Shown piece by piece: positions 50,448 through 60,308 of a stretch of 64,000 nt of DNA. Position numbers and translations under genes: made by a program. The DNA is taken from assembly GCA_965153355.1 (NCBI GenBank), contig OZ231127.1, positions 65,286,001 to 65,350,000 on the forward strand, written 5' to 3'. The stretch's first letter is position 1. Every line of letters begins with the position of its first letter. Origin of the DNA: Flaccisagitta enflata (Eukaryota; Chaetognatha; Sagittoidea; Aphragmophora). The notes under the pieces were generated by a model that was not told the DNA's origin, did no database searches, and saw only the letters and a list, made by a program, of their open reading frames with translations.

Positions 50448-53400
50448 CATGCATGATGCGAGACTGTCAGGACTGTCCAGGACAACAGGCCGTGATAAAC
50501 TTCATCAAAGACCTTCCAGCAATGGAAGACAAGGATGAGATCCGGTACAAGCAATGGGTGTAAACAGACAGGTACACTCTTCAGGATATTGTTCAATCAA
50601 CTGACGATTTTCTTGAATCTTTCTCAGCTGCCATCATCAAGCTTCTCAGGCATCACCAGATTTCAAGAGAGCAAGCTGATGCTTTCAAAAGGGCCAAAGA
50701 ATGCCTTGATGATCACACAGGAGTTTTGGTTTTAGACTTTGCTGAGAATTATTCTTTCTTGGTGCAGGATGCAGCTCAAGGTTTTCATTGGGATAACTCT
50801 CAATGCACCTTGCATCCATTTGTTTTTTATTTCAAGGGCTCTGATGGATCCATCCAGCATCAGAGTTTTTGCTTCATCTCGGACATGACCAAACACTCAA
50901 CTGCTATGGTTCACACTTTCCTCAAAACTTTGATTCCATTGTTGAAAGAAACCCATCCTCAGCTGCAGAAAATCAATTACTATTCTGATGGTCGTGCCGG
51001 ACAATACAAAAACCGTTACAACTTCATCAATCTTTTGTTCCATGAAAAAGACTTTGGAATTCTGGCTGAGTGGAACTTTTTTGCTACATCCCATGGCAAA
51101 GGGGCCGCCGATGGAATTCCTGGAGCAATGAAGCGAAGCGCTGCAAAGGCCAGTCTTCAAAGGCCCTACAATAATCAAATCTTGACAGCATGGGATTTTT
51201 TTGAACACTGCCAGAAATACTGCATCAACATCAAATGCTTTTACACTGCCCAAACTGAAGTGGAGGAGGTCACAGCTGCATTGGAGCCAAGATTCAATAT
51301 GGCCCTGATCATTACAGGGACTCAAAAACATCATCATTTTCAACCAATTGGTGCTGGGAAGCTTGAAATTTCAGAAACCTCTCATGGTCACTCGCCAAGA
51401 AAGCTGGCTACAATCTGCCATGAAGCCGAGGATATCCAAAATTGCCCGGCTGAAGATCAAGATGCTGAACCTCAGAACCTGGTTGGCTCTTATGTTGTGG
51501 TTGCTTATGACTCAAAACAGTGGGTCGGCTTTGTTGACCACAAGGATGAAGAGTATGGTGACTACCTCATTCGTTTCCTCCATCCACACGGAAAAAAGTC
51601 ATTTTATTCATTCCCTGACAATCAAAATGAGGAATGTTTTAAAGATGAACATGAGATCAAGGGGGTCTTACCAGCCCCATCATTGTCTGGTAGATCTGCC
51701 AGGATCAGATATTCATTTCCCATGGAAAGCTTGGAATCTTTAATGACTGATTAATGGCATTGGCATTGTATACAAAGGGTGAATAACTCCTGCCCACCCT
51801 TCAGGTAACATTTCAATGAAATTCCAGCTCAATGGTGCATACAAAGGGTGAATAACTCTACTGCTCATTTGTAAAGAAAAGTATACAATGGAATTCCAAC
51901 TCTATGGTGCATAGAAAGGGTGAATAACTCTACTGCCCATTTCTCTGATAACTATTTGATGAAATTCTAACTCTATGGTGCATAAAAAGGGTGAAAACTC
52001 TACTGCCCATTTCTTTGATAACTATTTGATGAAATTCTAACTCAATGGCGCATACAAAGGGTGTAAACTCTACTGCCCATTTCTTTGATAACTATTTGAT
52101 GAAATTCTAACTCAATGGCGCATAAAAAGGGTGTAAACTCTACTGCCCATTTCTTTGATAACTATTTGATGAAATTCTAACTCAATGGCGCATACAAAGG
52201 GTGTAAACTCTACTGCCCATTTCTTTGATAACTATTTGATGAAATTCTAACTCAATGGCGCATACAAAGGGTGAATAACTCTACTGCCAATTTTCTAAAC
52301 AATTGTTCAAAGTAATTCCAACTCAATAGGTAAAAAATCCTATTCTTATTTCATTAGCGTTTAACCTGCCATTGCCTAGTCCACAGCCTAGGAGCTGCAT
52401 AAAAAAATGCAGGAATGGGATGGGGCGCTTTTGAATGACAAGTTTGTTTTTTTATTGTTTTGTTGGGATAATTCAGACATTCATATAATGATCTATTCAC
52501 TATAATGATCTTTTTTTGAAAAATATATAGAACTTGGTACCCATCTGCGCTTAACATAACCAACCCCCAACCCCCGACCAATTGGTCAACAAATAAAAAA
52601 AGGGCCAAACTACTTATTTTTGTTATTTTTTTTTAGGTATTAAGAAGTTGAGAACCTGGTTATTTTATTCTTAAATATGAATCCACAAACACAGAAGAGT
52701 ACTTTTCCATGTTTTTTTGGAAAAATATGTTGTGCTTGGTCCCCAGCTGCGCTTGACAAAACCCCCCGCTTGGTCAAAACGCCCAAAAATGGGCCATACC
52801 ACCCATTTTTGTTATTTTTTTTTGTATTAAGGTGTGGAGATCCCGAATTTTTTATTCCTGATTATGAATCCACAAACACAGAAGAATATTTTTCCAACAT
52901 TTTTTTTTGAAATTTTAACGTACTAGGTACCCCGGGGTACCCCAAATGACTACCCCTAGGGGTAAAAACCCCTAAAATGATTCTTTTTGGGTCAAATTTT
53001 TTGCTCATCTTATTCTTTGTGCTATAACTTAAAGATTGACACCAAGATTGTCCATTTACTACAAAAAATGGCTGAGATATGGCTTTTTGAAGTTTTAGGG
53101 GTACCCGGGGGCCCCAAAATTTCAAACCCCCGTAAAACCCAAAATATTGGCCCGAGAGCAAAAATATTCGGGATTCTTGAATATCTCCCCAAGGGGTACC
53201 TTTGCACCAAAAATGAGCAAAATCTATTTTTTTAGGGTTTTAAGTTTGTACACTTTGTGATGGAACCACCCACCTGTTTTTCCACTTTTCAACTCAATCA
53301 CCATGGACCACACCCTGATTTTATTCTTTTTATGTTGGGTATTACAATGATCTACGATCATTTCTTGCCTTTTCTCCAGATTTTTCGTTTATCGCCTTAT

Positions 53401-56400
53401 GAACGGGCATATCACTTGTTTCTTCATTGACTTTTTATGGCTAGATTGATTTTTAAGCTACAACGTCATTCTTTTCTATGGCACAGCCAGTCCTTTCATT
53501 GGTGGTGATCGATTGTGTTACGTCAGTCCCTTCGTCACTCATTTGCAAACATAGAAAAGCATTTTTAGGGTGCGCCTATATACATGTCCATTGGTTGGTC
53601 GGTCGGTCAGTCAATAGGTATTAGGTTGGTCCGTCAAGAAAACGTTTCAACATCCACACGGCATGATTTATTCGTACATTTGATCATCCTTTCATTCATT
53701 CATTCATTCATTCATTCATTCATTCGTTCATTCGTTCATTCATTTGTTCATTCATTCAGTCATTCATGAATGAAAGACATTCATTCATAGAATTGTTTAT
53801 TCATGAGAAACGTTCATAAAATGAAAAAAAAACGGATATCAAGAAAAAAGATTTATTTTTCCCTCTATATTCGGTTTTACTCAAATCTCGATAAGCAGAA
53901 GCTGTAACATGGGATTTTTCATAAACGAAAATTCCGCTTCCAAACGAAAAATCGATTGTAATTCGCACTCGATTCAGGGTGTACCAACGGACAAACGGAC
54001 AGACAAAGCCTCTTTTAGAATTGTGTGTCCGCAACTAAAAACTACCGAAAGTACATGTTTACAAGTCTCGACCTTTTTGAAGATGATATAACGCTTTAAC
54101 ATACCACCCCAACCCACAGCCCGAATGGAACATGCCAAAGACCCGTAATTTTCTGTTGTCCTTTTTTGCCCTTATTGGCCATTTTTCCCTTCTCCAAACC
54201 CTTTTGATTTTACTTCTCCTCCCCCGCCGGGAGGGGGGGGGGGAGAGAAGAATAACCCAACTTTATTCATTCGCCTCAAATTTCACCTTGGACTGGCGAC
54301 GGGGTTATAAACATCAGATTGGATCCCTGATCATCGCCACCCCCGTAAGAGGGTTGAGGCGGCGTTTCGGCGATCGGAGCGACGCCGAAAGACGGAGTCA
54401 CAGGTAAGTTCACGCTCGTCGACGTATTCAATAAATTCCGTCCTGAAATTGAAGGGAAAAGGTTGAACAGAAGAGGGACGAAGCGAAGAAAATGAAGAAA
54501 AGCGGTGATTGATGAAAAAGAAATTAATGGAGGGAGGATATTCATGGAAAAGGGAGATGGATAAAGAGAAGGAGGTTGATGAACTGATGAAGAGAAGGAG
54601 ATGGATGCAGAGAAGGACATTGATGAAGTAAAGTAGATGGATGCAGAGAAGGAGATTGATGAAGAGAAGGAGATAGATGCAGAGAAGGACATTGATGAAG
54701 TAAAGTAGATGGATGCAGTAAAGTAGATGGATGCAGAGAAGTAGATGGATGCAGAGAAGTAGATGGATGCAGAGAAGGAGATTGATGAAGAGAAGGAGAT
54801 TGATGAAGAGAAGGAGATTGATGAAGAGAAGGAGATTGATGAAGAGAAGGAGGTTGATGAAGAGAAGGAGATTGATGAAAAGAAGGAGATTGATGAAGAG
54901 AAGGAGATTGATGAAGAGAAGGAGATGGAAGCAGAGAAGGAGATCGATGAAGAGGATTAGTTTGATGAAGAGGAGGAAATCGATGAAGAGGAGGAAATTG
55001 ATGAATAGGAGATTAACGAAGAGGAAAAGATAGATGAAGAGGAAGGGATTGATGAAGAGGAAGAGATTGATGAAGAGGAGATTGATGAGAAGGAGATTAA
55101 TGAAGAGAAGGAGATTGATGAAGAGGAAAGGATTGATAAACAGAAAGATGAAGAGAAGAATGATGAAGAGGAGATTGATGAAGAGGAGGAGATTGATGAA
55201 GAGAAGATTGTAAGACCCAATTAACTGTATGGTCAAAGACAATTTATATTAATCATCTCATCGTGCTTTCTGCTCATTTCTATTCATAGCATGCTTAAAC
55301 ATTTGATCATTTGCTCATCCTTTGTTTCCTTTTCATCTTAGTTCTTAGATGCCAGCTCAGTAGGAGTTTATGTGTAGTCTCATACATTTGGATTTATCAT
55401 TAAAACACTAACATTCTAATCGGCGCCTCTTGGGCCGCATAACTATACTTGCTTTCTGCCTTCTGTGTATACATACATACAACCCATGATAATCCTAGAT
55501 TGTCCCTGAATACGACTCTATATATAAGAAGGAAGTCTTGACATTCCATCTCCAATGTCCCCTCAGGTGAGCATTGATTTAGCGGAGATCAGTGCTTACA
55601 GATTGATGAAGAGGAGATTGATAAAGAGGAGGAATTGATAAAGAGGAGGAATTGATAAAGAGGAGGAATTGATGAAGAGGAGGAATTGATGAAGAGGAGG
55701 AATTGATGAAGAGGAGGAATTGATGAAGAGGAGGAATTGATGAAGAGGAGGAATTGATGAAGAGGAGGAATTGATGAAGAGGAGGAATTGATGAAGAGGA
55801 GGAATTGAGGAAAAGGAGATTGATGAAGAAAAGGAGATTGATGAAGAAAAGGAGATTGATGAAGAGAAGGAGATTGTTGAAGAGAAGGAGATTGATGAAG
55901 AGAAGGAGATTGATGAAGAGGTGGAAATTGATAAAGAGATTGATGAAGAGCAGATTGATGAAGAGGAAGAGATTAGTGAAGAGAGAGATTGATGAAAAGA
56001 AGGAGATTGAAGAAGGGAAGGAGATCGATGAAGAGAAGGGGATTGATAAAGAGAAGGGGATTGATAAAGAGAAGGGGATTGATAAAGAGAAGGGGATTGA
56101 TAAAGAGAAGGAGATTGATGAAGAGGAAAGGCTTGATGAAGAGGAAAGGCTTGATGAAGAGGAAAGGCTTGATGAAGAGGAAAGGCTTGATGAAGAGGAA
56201 AGGCTTGATGAAGAGGAAAGGCTTGATGAAGAGGAAAGGCTTGATAAAGAGAAAGATGAAGAGGAGATTGATGAAGAGGGGGCGATTGATGAAGAGGAGA
56301 TTGATGAAGAGGAGATTGATGAAGGGGAGGAGATTAAGAGGAGGAATTGATGAAGAGAAGGAGATTGATGAAGAGGAGATTGATGAAGAGGAGATTGATG

Positions 56401-57972
56401 AAGAGAACAGAGAGAAGGAGATTGATGTAGAGAGGGAGATTGATGATGAGAAGGAGATTGATGAAGAGGAAAAGATTGATAAAGAGAATGATGAAGAGCA
56501 GATTGATGAAGAGGAAGAGATGGATGAAAAGAAGGAGATTGATGAAAGGAAGGAGATTGATGAAGAGAAGGAGATTGATGAAGAGAAGGATAATGATGAA
56601 GAGGAAAGGATTGATAAAGAGAAAGATGAAGAGGAGAATGATGGAGAGGAGATTGGAGAAGAGGAGGAGATTGATAAAGAGTCGGAGTATATAAAGAGGA
56701 GGAATTAATGAAACATATGTGATTGATAATGAGGTGATTGATAAAGAGGAGACTGATAAAGAGATTGACGAAGAGGAGGAGATCGATGAAGAGGAGGAGA
56801 CTGATGAAGGAGGTGATTGATGAAACAAGGATAAAATTCAAGAGATAGAGACAGAGGGTGGGTTGTATAGTATTTGGATGATGATAAGAATGATACATGA
56901 GGAGATGGATAAAGAGAAAATGGATGAAGACGAGACGGTTGATGAAGAGGGGTGATGGAAAGGATGGAGAGGAGGATAAAGGAGGATGAAAAGGATATGA
57001 GTACATTTTTCAGTTTACAACCATCTCACCTATTTTAGCTCCAGCGCGTCCTTTGGTCGGAACTGCCGGTGGTTTGGCGATGCACGGGGAAGACGCGATT
57101 TCTAGAAAGAGTTGATTGCAAGGGGTCGTCATCGTGGGCGTCGAGTCGGTCGACGGCGTCACGTTACTAATGAGGTTCATGACGGGTGTTTGAGTCGCCG
57201 GTAATGATGATGGAAGCGCTCCAATCACCGCCGAATGAGTAAAAGGCGCCGTTTGTGGTCGAACCACGCCGCTTTTCACGACGGGATGATTGTTGTTGTT
57301 GATCACGTTATTCATGTGCAAAGCTGGAGCGCCGACTGTGGCGCCGGCGGCGGCGGAAGAAGAAGAAGAGCCGTGTTGTCCGGCGTTGACGGCATTGGCC
57401 ACGTTAGTTTGAATTTGTCTCGTCAATTCCGGCGTTAACGCGAATATTTTGCCTGGGTCGAGTTTTTGTCCCAAATCGCACAATTTCTCGTAAGACGACC
57501 ATTGAAAAGGGTTCAGTTTGAGACTCTTTGAGAAGTACTCTGAGGCTTTGACGAGACGCTCCGTCTTGAGGCAGACTCGTCCCAGCAAATGCAGGACGTG
57601 CGATGCGCAGTCGGGATATTCGTTGGTCACCGTGTCGATAAAACCCGTCTGTAACGAGGACGTAAACAACAGCGCTTTCTCGCACTCGGCGAATCGCTCC
57701 AACTCGTAGCAAGTTTTGGCGAAGAGGAAACGACATCGAGTCGATTTCAACCCTCCCACTCCTGCTCCTCCTATTCCGACTTTGGATTTGAGAAGGTGGT
57801 AGACGCGAAGGAGTTGTCCGTCGCGGAAGAGACACGTGGCGAGAAGCCAAACGGCGTCGTGACAATCAGGCGTCTCGGCCACCAAACGACCAGCCAAGAA
57901 GATAGCATCGTCGTAATTGTATGAATCGAGCGATTGCCACACGGCCTGCTCGAGAGGTTCTTTCAATATCAT
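43760..57972 (-). CDS. CDC27: CDC27 / APC3, anaphase-promoting complex TPR subunit (complete, 11 exons)
   Basis: Eleven exons with GT-AG borders and matching phases give 3183 nt (1060 codons plus stop). The N-terminus (MILKEPLEQAVWQSLDSYNY), the long low-complexity linker holding APSKKIMSRKG and RRSSRLFASSNSVKENTKS, and the C-terminal TPR array (YNTPWVLCLVGRAHFELADY, AYAYTLLGHEYVLTEELDKA-like text, GMIYYKQEKYSLAELHFKKA, NFSWAMDLDPKGANNQIK) match animal CDC27. The protein is a scaffold of the APC/C ubiquitin ligase; its C-terminal TPRs receive the IR tail of CDC20/CDH1 and APC10. It is longer than the human protein (about 824 residues) because of longer linkers and an acidic C-terminal tail. 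The start ATG is at 57970-57972, TAA at 43760-43762. Introns carry at least two DNA transposons and a 2-kb minisatellite. Confidence 0.95.
44486..44764 (-). CDS. CDC27: CDC27 exon 10
   Basis: 279 nt, phase 0. The acceptor is the end of a ~90-bp (CT)n tract (tctctcag|CATTCC). Encodes HSSQALVTLEKAIRQDPKNP through NFSWAMDLDPKGANNQIK. The donor is AAG|gttgga, which departs from the usual gtaag/gtgag. Confidence 0.95.
44766..44855. repeat. (GA)n/(CT)n microsatellite at CDC27 exon 10 acceptor
   Basis: Pure GA on the plus strand, pure CT on the gene's strand, running straight into tcag of the acceptor. Confidence 0.95.
45079..45229 (-). CDS. CDC27: CDC27 exon 9
   Basis: 151 nt between catttgcag and CAA|gtgagt, phase 2 to phase 0. 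Encodes GMIYYKQEKYSLAELHFKKA and CHIGVVQHALQ. Confidence 0.95.
45390..45544 (-). CDS. CDC27: CDC27 exon 8
   Basis: 155 nt between tttgaaacag and AG|gtagat, phase 0 to phase 2. Encodes EHDVAIRFFQRAIQIDPYFT, one of the most conserved TPRs of the family. Confidence 0.95.
46063..46203 (-). CDS. CDC27: CDC27 exon 7
   Basis: 141 nt between tgactctcag and AAG|gtaagg, phase 0. Encodes GMEIYSTALWHLQKEV and AWCVAGNCFSLQK. Confidence 0.95.
46362..46555 (-). CDS. CDC27: CDC27 exon 6
   Basis: 194 nt between ccctcatcag and GAG|gtaacc, phase 1 to phase 0. TPR sequence around YNTPWVLCLVGRAHFELADY. Confidence 0.95.
46767..47006 (-). CDS. CDC27: CDC27 exon 5
   Basis: 240 nt between atatctacag and G|gtgcgt, phase 1 to phase 1. 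Low-complexity Thr-rich linker, then QTALAEGLLRLLYDFG where the C-terminal helical array begins. Its acceptor region is duplicated in inverted orientation just upstream (see findings). Confidence 0.9.
46972..47100. repeat. Inverted duplication over CDC27 exon 5 acceptor
   Basis: The left arm 46972-47017 (exon 5 start plus acceptor) and right arm 47055-47100 (in the upstream intron) are inverse copies with about two mismatches in 46 bp, separated by a 37-bp loop. A ~25-bp direct repeat (agataaccttgcctccataa...) lies in the loop at 47028-47052 and again at 47213-47237. Confidence 0.9.
47269..47452 (-). CDS. CDC27: CDC27 exon 4
   Basis: 184 nt between cccactag and G|gtaaca, phase 0 to phase 1. 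Encodes RRSSRLFASSNSVKENTKS and a basic Lys/Arg/Ser-rich stretch. Confidence 0.9.
47546..48282. mobile_element. hAT-like MITE, 737 bp, 8-bp target-site duplication
   Basis: The terminal repeats CTGGGTTGGC and GCCAACCCAG are flanked by an exact 8-bp direct repeat TCAAGAAT (47538-47545 and 48283-48290). Subterminal repeats around gccactt...gaaaaaagcc and aaaccggctt are inverted copies. No coding capacity. It lies in the CDC27 intron between exons 3 and 4. Confidence 0.85.
48300..48770. other. CDC27 intron, nothing recognised
   Basis: AT-rich intronic DNA without repeats or coding signal. Confidence 0.5.
48780..48880 (-). CDS. Possible alternative 3' terminal exon inside CDC27 (weak)
   Basis: A very strong acceptor (ttcctctctttccag) opens a phase-1 exon reading EYVPDTFYKFPEIEIMQIKE (first residue completed by an upstream G) and ending in TAA. 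Exons 1 and 2 end in phase 1 with G, so either could splice here and make a truncated CDC27. It is out of phase with exon 3. It may also be a cryptic exon or the end of a nested gene. Confidence 0.3.
49252..49382 (-). CDS. CDC27: CDC27 exon 3
   Basis: 131 nt between ttcatgtccag and CAG|gtagat, phase 1 to phase 0. Encodes PDPRAPSKKIMSRKGIAANT, matching the GAPSKK block of vertebrate CDC27. Confidence 0.9.
49505..49600 (+). repeat. Partial GGGGTCACAA dispersed element, copy 9
   Basis: The stretch gacgcggggtcacaatgtcg, gtgggcaggggc and a C-rich, CA-rich block match the head of the element at 32788. The GGAC tract and hairpin are absent; the transposon at 49617 begins just after. Confidence 0.55.
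50405..50445. repeat. (GA)n microsatellite
   Basis: About 40 bp of GA exactly where the transposase N-terminal coding sequence is lost. Confidence 0.95.
50450..51754 (+). pseudogene. Transposase-like protein with SHGKG..DG motif, interrupted
   Basis: One frame runs from the (GA)n tract at 50445 to TAA at 51752-51754, with a single in-frame TAA at 50561-50563; the longest uninterrupted part starts at 50726. Upstream of the stop a CQDC pair suggests a zinc site. Downstream come VLVLDFAENYSFLVQDAAQG, KINYYSDGRAGQYKNRYNF and EWNFFATSHGKGAADGIPG, which look like the strands and catalytic acids of an RNase H-fold transposase (candidate Asp codons at 50735, 50987 and 51110), then a C-terminal WVGFVDHKDEEYGDY segment of SH3/tudor-like character. 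Similar proteins recur in cnidarian and other invertebrate genomes, as I recall. The N-terminus is missing and replaced by microsatellite. Confidence 0.7.
51757..52330 (+). repeat. 70-bp satellite inside transposon
   Basis: About eight copies of a 70-bp unit (ggcgcatacaaagggtgtaa ... actatttgatgaaattctaa). The last four keep an exact 70-bp period (actatttgat at 52021, 52091, 52161, 52231). The first copies are more divergent. Confidence 0.9.
53565..53625 (-). repeat. GACC-tract element, minus-strand copy 10
   Basis: On the minus strand gaccgaccgaccaacc is followed by tatataggcgcaccctaaaa, a degenerate form of the family's hairpin end. Confidence 0.45.
53693..53770. repeat. (CATT)n microsatellite
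   Basis: About 75 bp of CATT/CGTT units. Confidence 0.9.
53985..54040 (+). repeat. GGAC-tract element, copy 11
   Basis: The sequence caacggacaaacggacagac is followed by agaattgtgtgtccgcaact and aaaa. Degenerate hairpin. Confidence 0.5.
54287..54442 (-). CDS. CDC27: CDC27 exon 2
   Basis: 156 nt between ttcaatttcag and G|gtgaaa, phase 1 to phase 1. Linker sequence rich in Ser, Thr and Pro (NLLNTSTSVNLPVTPSFG). Confidence 0.9.
54540..55212. repeat. 15/18-bp minisatellite (GATGAAGAGAAGGAGATT)n, block 1
   Basis: Tandem 15- and 18-bp units in the CDC27 intron between exons 1 and 2. The unit length keeps frames open on both strands, which produces long spurious reading frames. Confidence 0.95.
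55213..55596. other. Unique spacer between minisatellite blocks
   Basis: Intronic DNA with no coding signal or repeats. Confidence 0.5.
55597..56825. repeat. 15/18-bp minisatellite, block 2
   Basis: Same unit family as block 1, with homogenised sub-arrays, for example 15-bp gaggaggaattgatgaa (55630-55805), aaaggggattgataaagag (about 56034-56100) and aaggcttgatgaagagga (56125-56240). Confidence 0.95.
57030..57972 (-). CDS. CDC27: CDC27 exon 1
   Basis: 943 nt, ends in phase 1 at G|gtgaga. Encodes the N-terminal TPR region that mediates dimerisation in this family, then an Asn/Ser/Ala-rich linker. Confidence 0.95.
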
Positions 57973-60308
57973 CGCGGCGGTGTGAGGAAGAGTGAGTTGG
58001 GAAAAAGGTACACCCTTTACCTACGCGGGGGTTATTTTTCCCGTGACGACAATGGCCGTGTCCTATGCGTAATTGTTCCCCCACCCAAGGCGACCGCGCG
58101 CGCGTTATGGCCGAAATCCGTACCTGGATGACTAGTAGGCGACGCTGGGATGATCGAGCTGTTATAATTTTTTTTCTCTCAATATCACCTAAAATCTATA
58201 GACGTTATAACGGCGATGAAAAGGTATATAGTTATGAACTTATGAATGAAAACAAAAAACTTTCGATTTTTTTTGTTCGTTGCGATGAAAATATATATCA
58301 CTGACACGTAGTAATTACAGTAGAATAACTTAGCATATATCTATAAACATATGTATATGCTATGTCAAATTTCTTTTTCATTTTCTCAAGGCAAAAAAAA
58401 AAACTTTTGTAGCTATATTCTATGGATGCGCAATAGAGTGTGTAACCAAAATTATACGAGAAAGAGAACATGCATGCTGATGTGAAAGAAAAACGTCAAC
58501 TCAATGATTCTCAATGTCTGGAAAGAAAAATGACAAAACGGGTAACTAAAACAGAGGGAGAAATATCAAAAAAGTTTCTAAACACTTAACGAGTTCCGAA
58601 ATATTATTGATCTTTAAACGAGTCTCATCCATTTTATGGAGTATCTCGTCAGGAATTTGTTGATAAGTTTCAATATTCCTTACCCCCACTCAACCGACGA
58701 AAAGTCGAATCTCAGAGATAGATTTCATGAGAACAGATCAGTAAATGAGCGAGCGAGCGAGCGAGCGCGAGAGCGAGAGAGAACGAACTGACGGAGACTT
58801 CGATAGACAGACGGACGGACAAATAGAAAGCCACGAGGATCCACGCTGGGTGAATAAGGCATATTGCTATGAAGTTGCACAATTTTAAGCATTTGGGAAT
58901 ATGTGTGGAGAAATAAAGGAGCTGGAGAGGAAAAGCGGTGTATGGCAACCGGGGTCGTCGTCGACACAAAAATTTGATACAAAACAAAGAATTCAGCTTG
59001 ACATAATTAATAAGAACTCGCTAACTACGGGGAAACTAAATAATTGTAGAAATTTAAAAAAAACAAATGCGTAACAATTACGATGGAATCATCTCGCAAA
59101 CAAAAATAACCGCACCTTTGCTGCAAGGCATCCTTAACAAGACATTCAACGACAAGAAACGTTGGACAGGTGACGGCGTTGGAAAACGCCCTTCTCGCTC
59201 TGATGACCAAGGACTGAATAAAGGCGACACATGAGGCAAAATTCTTCTGTAATCTTACTCTTACTGAAAGTTCCATGATAGCTATATATTTCAACCACAA
59301 CCCCAGTGTCAGTCCGTCCAGCAGTCGGTACATTGGTTTCAACATTTCTTCCCTAACTTTGGAACTAATATACTTCAGTCAGATTACGTTACATTTAAAG
59401 TCGTGGGCAAAGTTTTTTTTTTTGTGTCGGTCGGTCCGTCCCTCCATCGGTCCGTCAAATTTTTGAATTGCGAGCGGTTTTTGCACTACTGCCCCTGCCC
59501 AACCGTCCGCAACATAGCTGCCGTGTATCCGACCTTTTTTTTTTCATGTTAACGCCAAATTTAGCCCTCGTACATCGGCAATCCTCAAAGTCTTTACAAA
59601 GACAAAAGTCATAAAATAAATATATGCTAAAAAGAACCATTTCATTCACCAAATCAAAATGGTGTTTAAAAACGAAACGATGCCAACCTTACATCATGCG
59701 AAATTGGAACGAAACACGTACTGCTCACGCGGTACTTCACCGTATCGCGTGTAAGCATGAAAATTCCTGATTATGCATTAAATGAAGAAAATGAAAAGCA
59801 ACAAATTTTCGACGATGATTACGTCGACCGTAGTAAATCGACTTCATAATTAAACAACAACGACAGAGTTATAAAAAGGCGTGTGGACGACGGTAGCACA
59901 GAACTAGGAGACGACGTTTTTTTCACAGATTAAATGAGAAATTTTGCAAGTTAAACACTACCTATTGCCCTCCTACTTGACCAACGAGGTATGATGAAAT
60001 GATAGCGGTGGTAACCGAAGTTATCTACCGTGCAAACGATCTCAGGAAATTATGGACCAAGTGTATCCACATTCCACAATCTCAGTAAATGCAAAGCAAT
60101 AAGAAGATAATGCCAATCTCTATCGTTGATAAGCAACGTTCAATTGAAAAAAGGAAAGGGATCAAGAGTTCTGCAATGCCCGTTGCCTCCTAGAAACTGC
60201 GCAACCGATCGTTAACTGTTTTCTTATTATGGATGTTGGATCTCACACAGAGTCAAAGAGAAAGTGTAGCACTTGATGCAACGCGTTTTATAGCATACAT
60301 TTAGATTA
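57973..60308. other. Intergenic between CDC27 start and Axin stop
   Basis: The CDC27 promoter and 5' UTR must lie just right of 57972; no core element stands out. The rest is AT-rich. A (CGAG)n run at 58747-58770 and a minus-oriented GGTCCGTC tract at 59430-59458 (dispersed family) are the only features. No clear AATAAA was found for Axin. Confidence 0.5.

Larger units (their letters stand above)
49617..53270 (+). mobile_element. DNA transposon with ~700-bp TIRs and decayed transposase, 6-bp target-site duplication
   Basis: The ends GGTGGTTCCATCACAAAG and its inverse are flanked by CACCTG on both sides (49611-49616 and 53271-53276). The arms (about 49617-50345 and 52550-53270) are highly similar inverted copies. 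The middle holds a transposase-like gene (50450-51754) and a 70-bp satellite (51757-52330). It sits in the CDC27 intron between exons 2 and 3. A 6-bp duplication is found in only a few superfamilies (for example IS3EU or Dada-like, from memory), and class assignment needs a search. Confidence 0.85.

Noticed and set aside
49652-53235. Matching pairs of 60-100-codon frames in the transposon arms
   Set aside because: They are the same inverted-repeat sequence read twice; no coding signature.
54331-57006. Very long open frames (303 and 475 codons minus, 239 plus) rich in Leu/Asn/Ile/Ser or Lys/Glu/Ile/Asp
   Set aside because: They are translations of the 15/18-bp minisatellite, open in several frames at once, inside a CDC27 intron.
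58712-58987. Two minus-strand frames of 85-91 codons
   Set aside because: No ATG context, no splice signals, and they translate a CGAG repeat.
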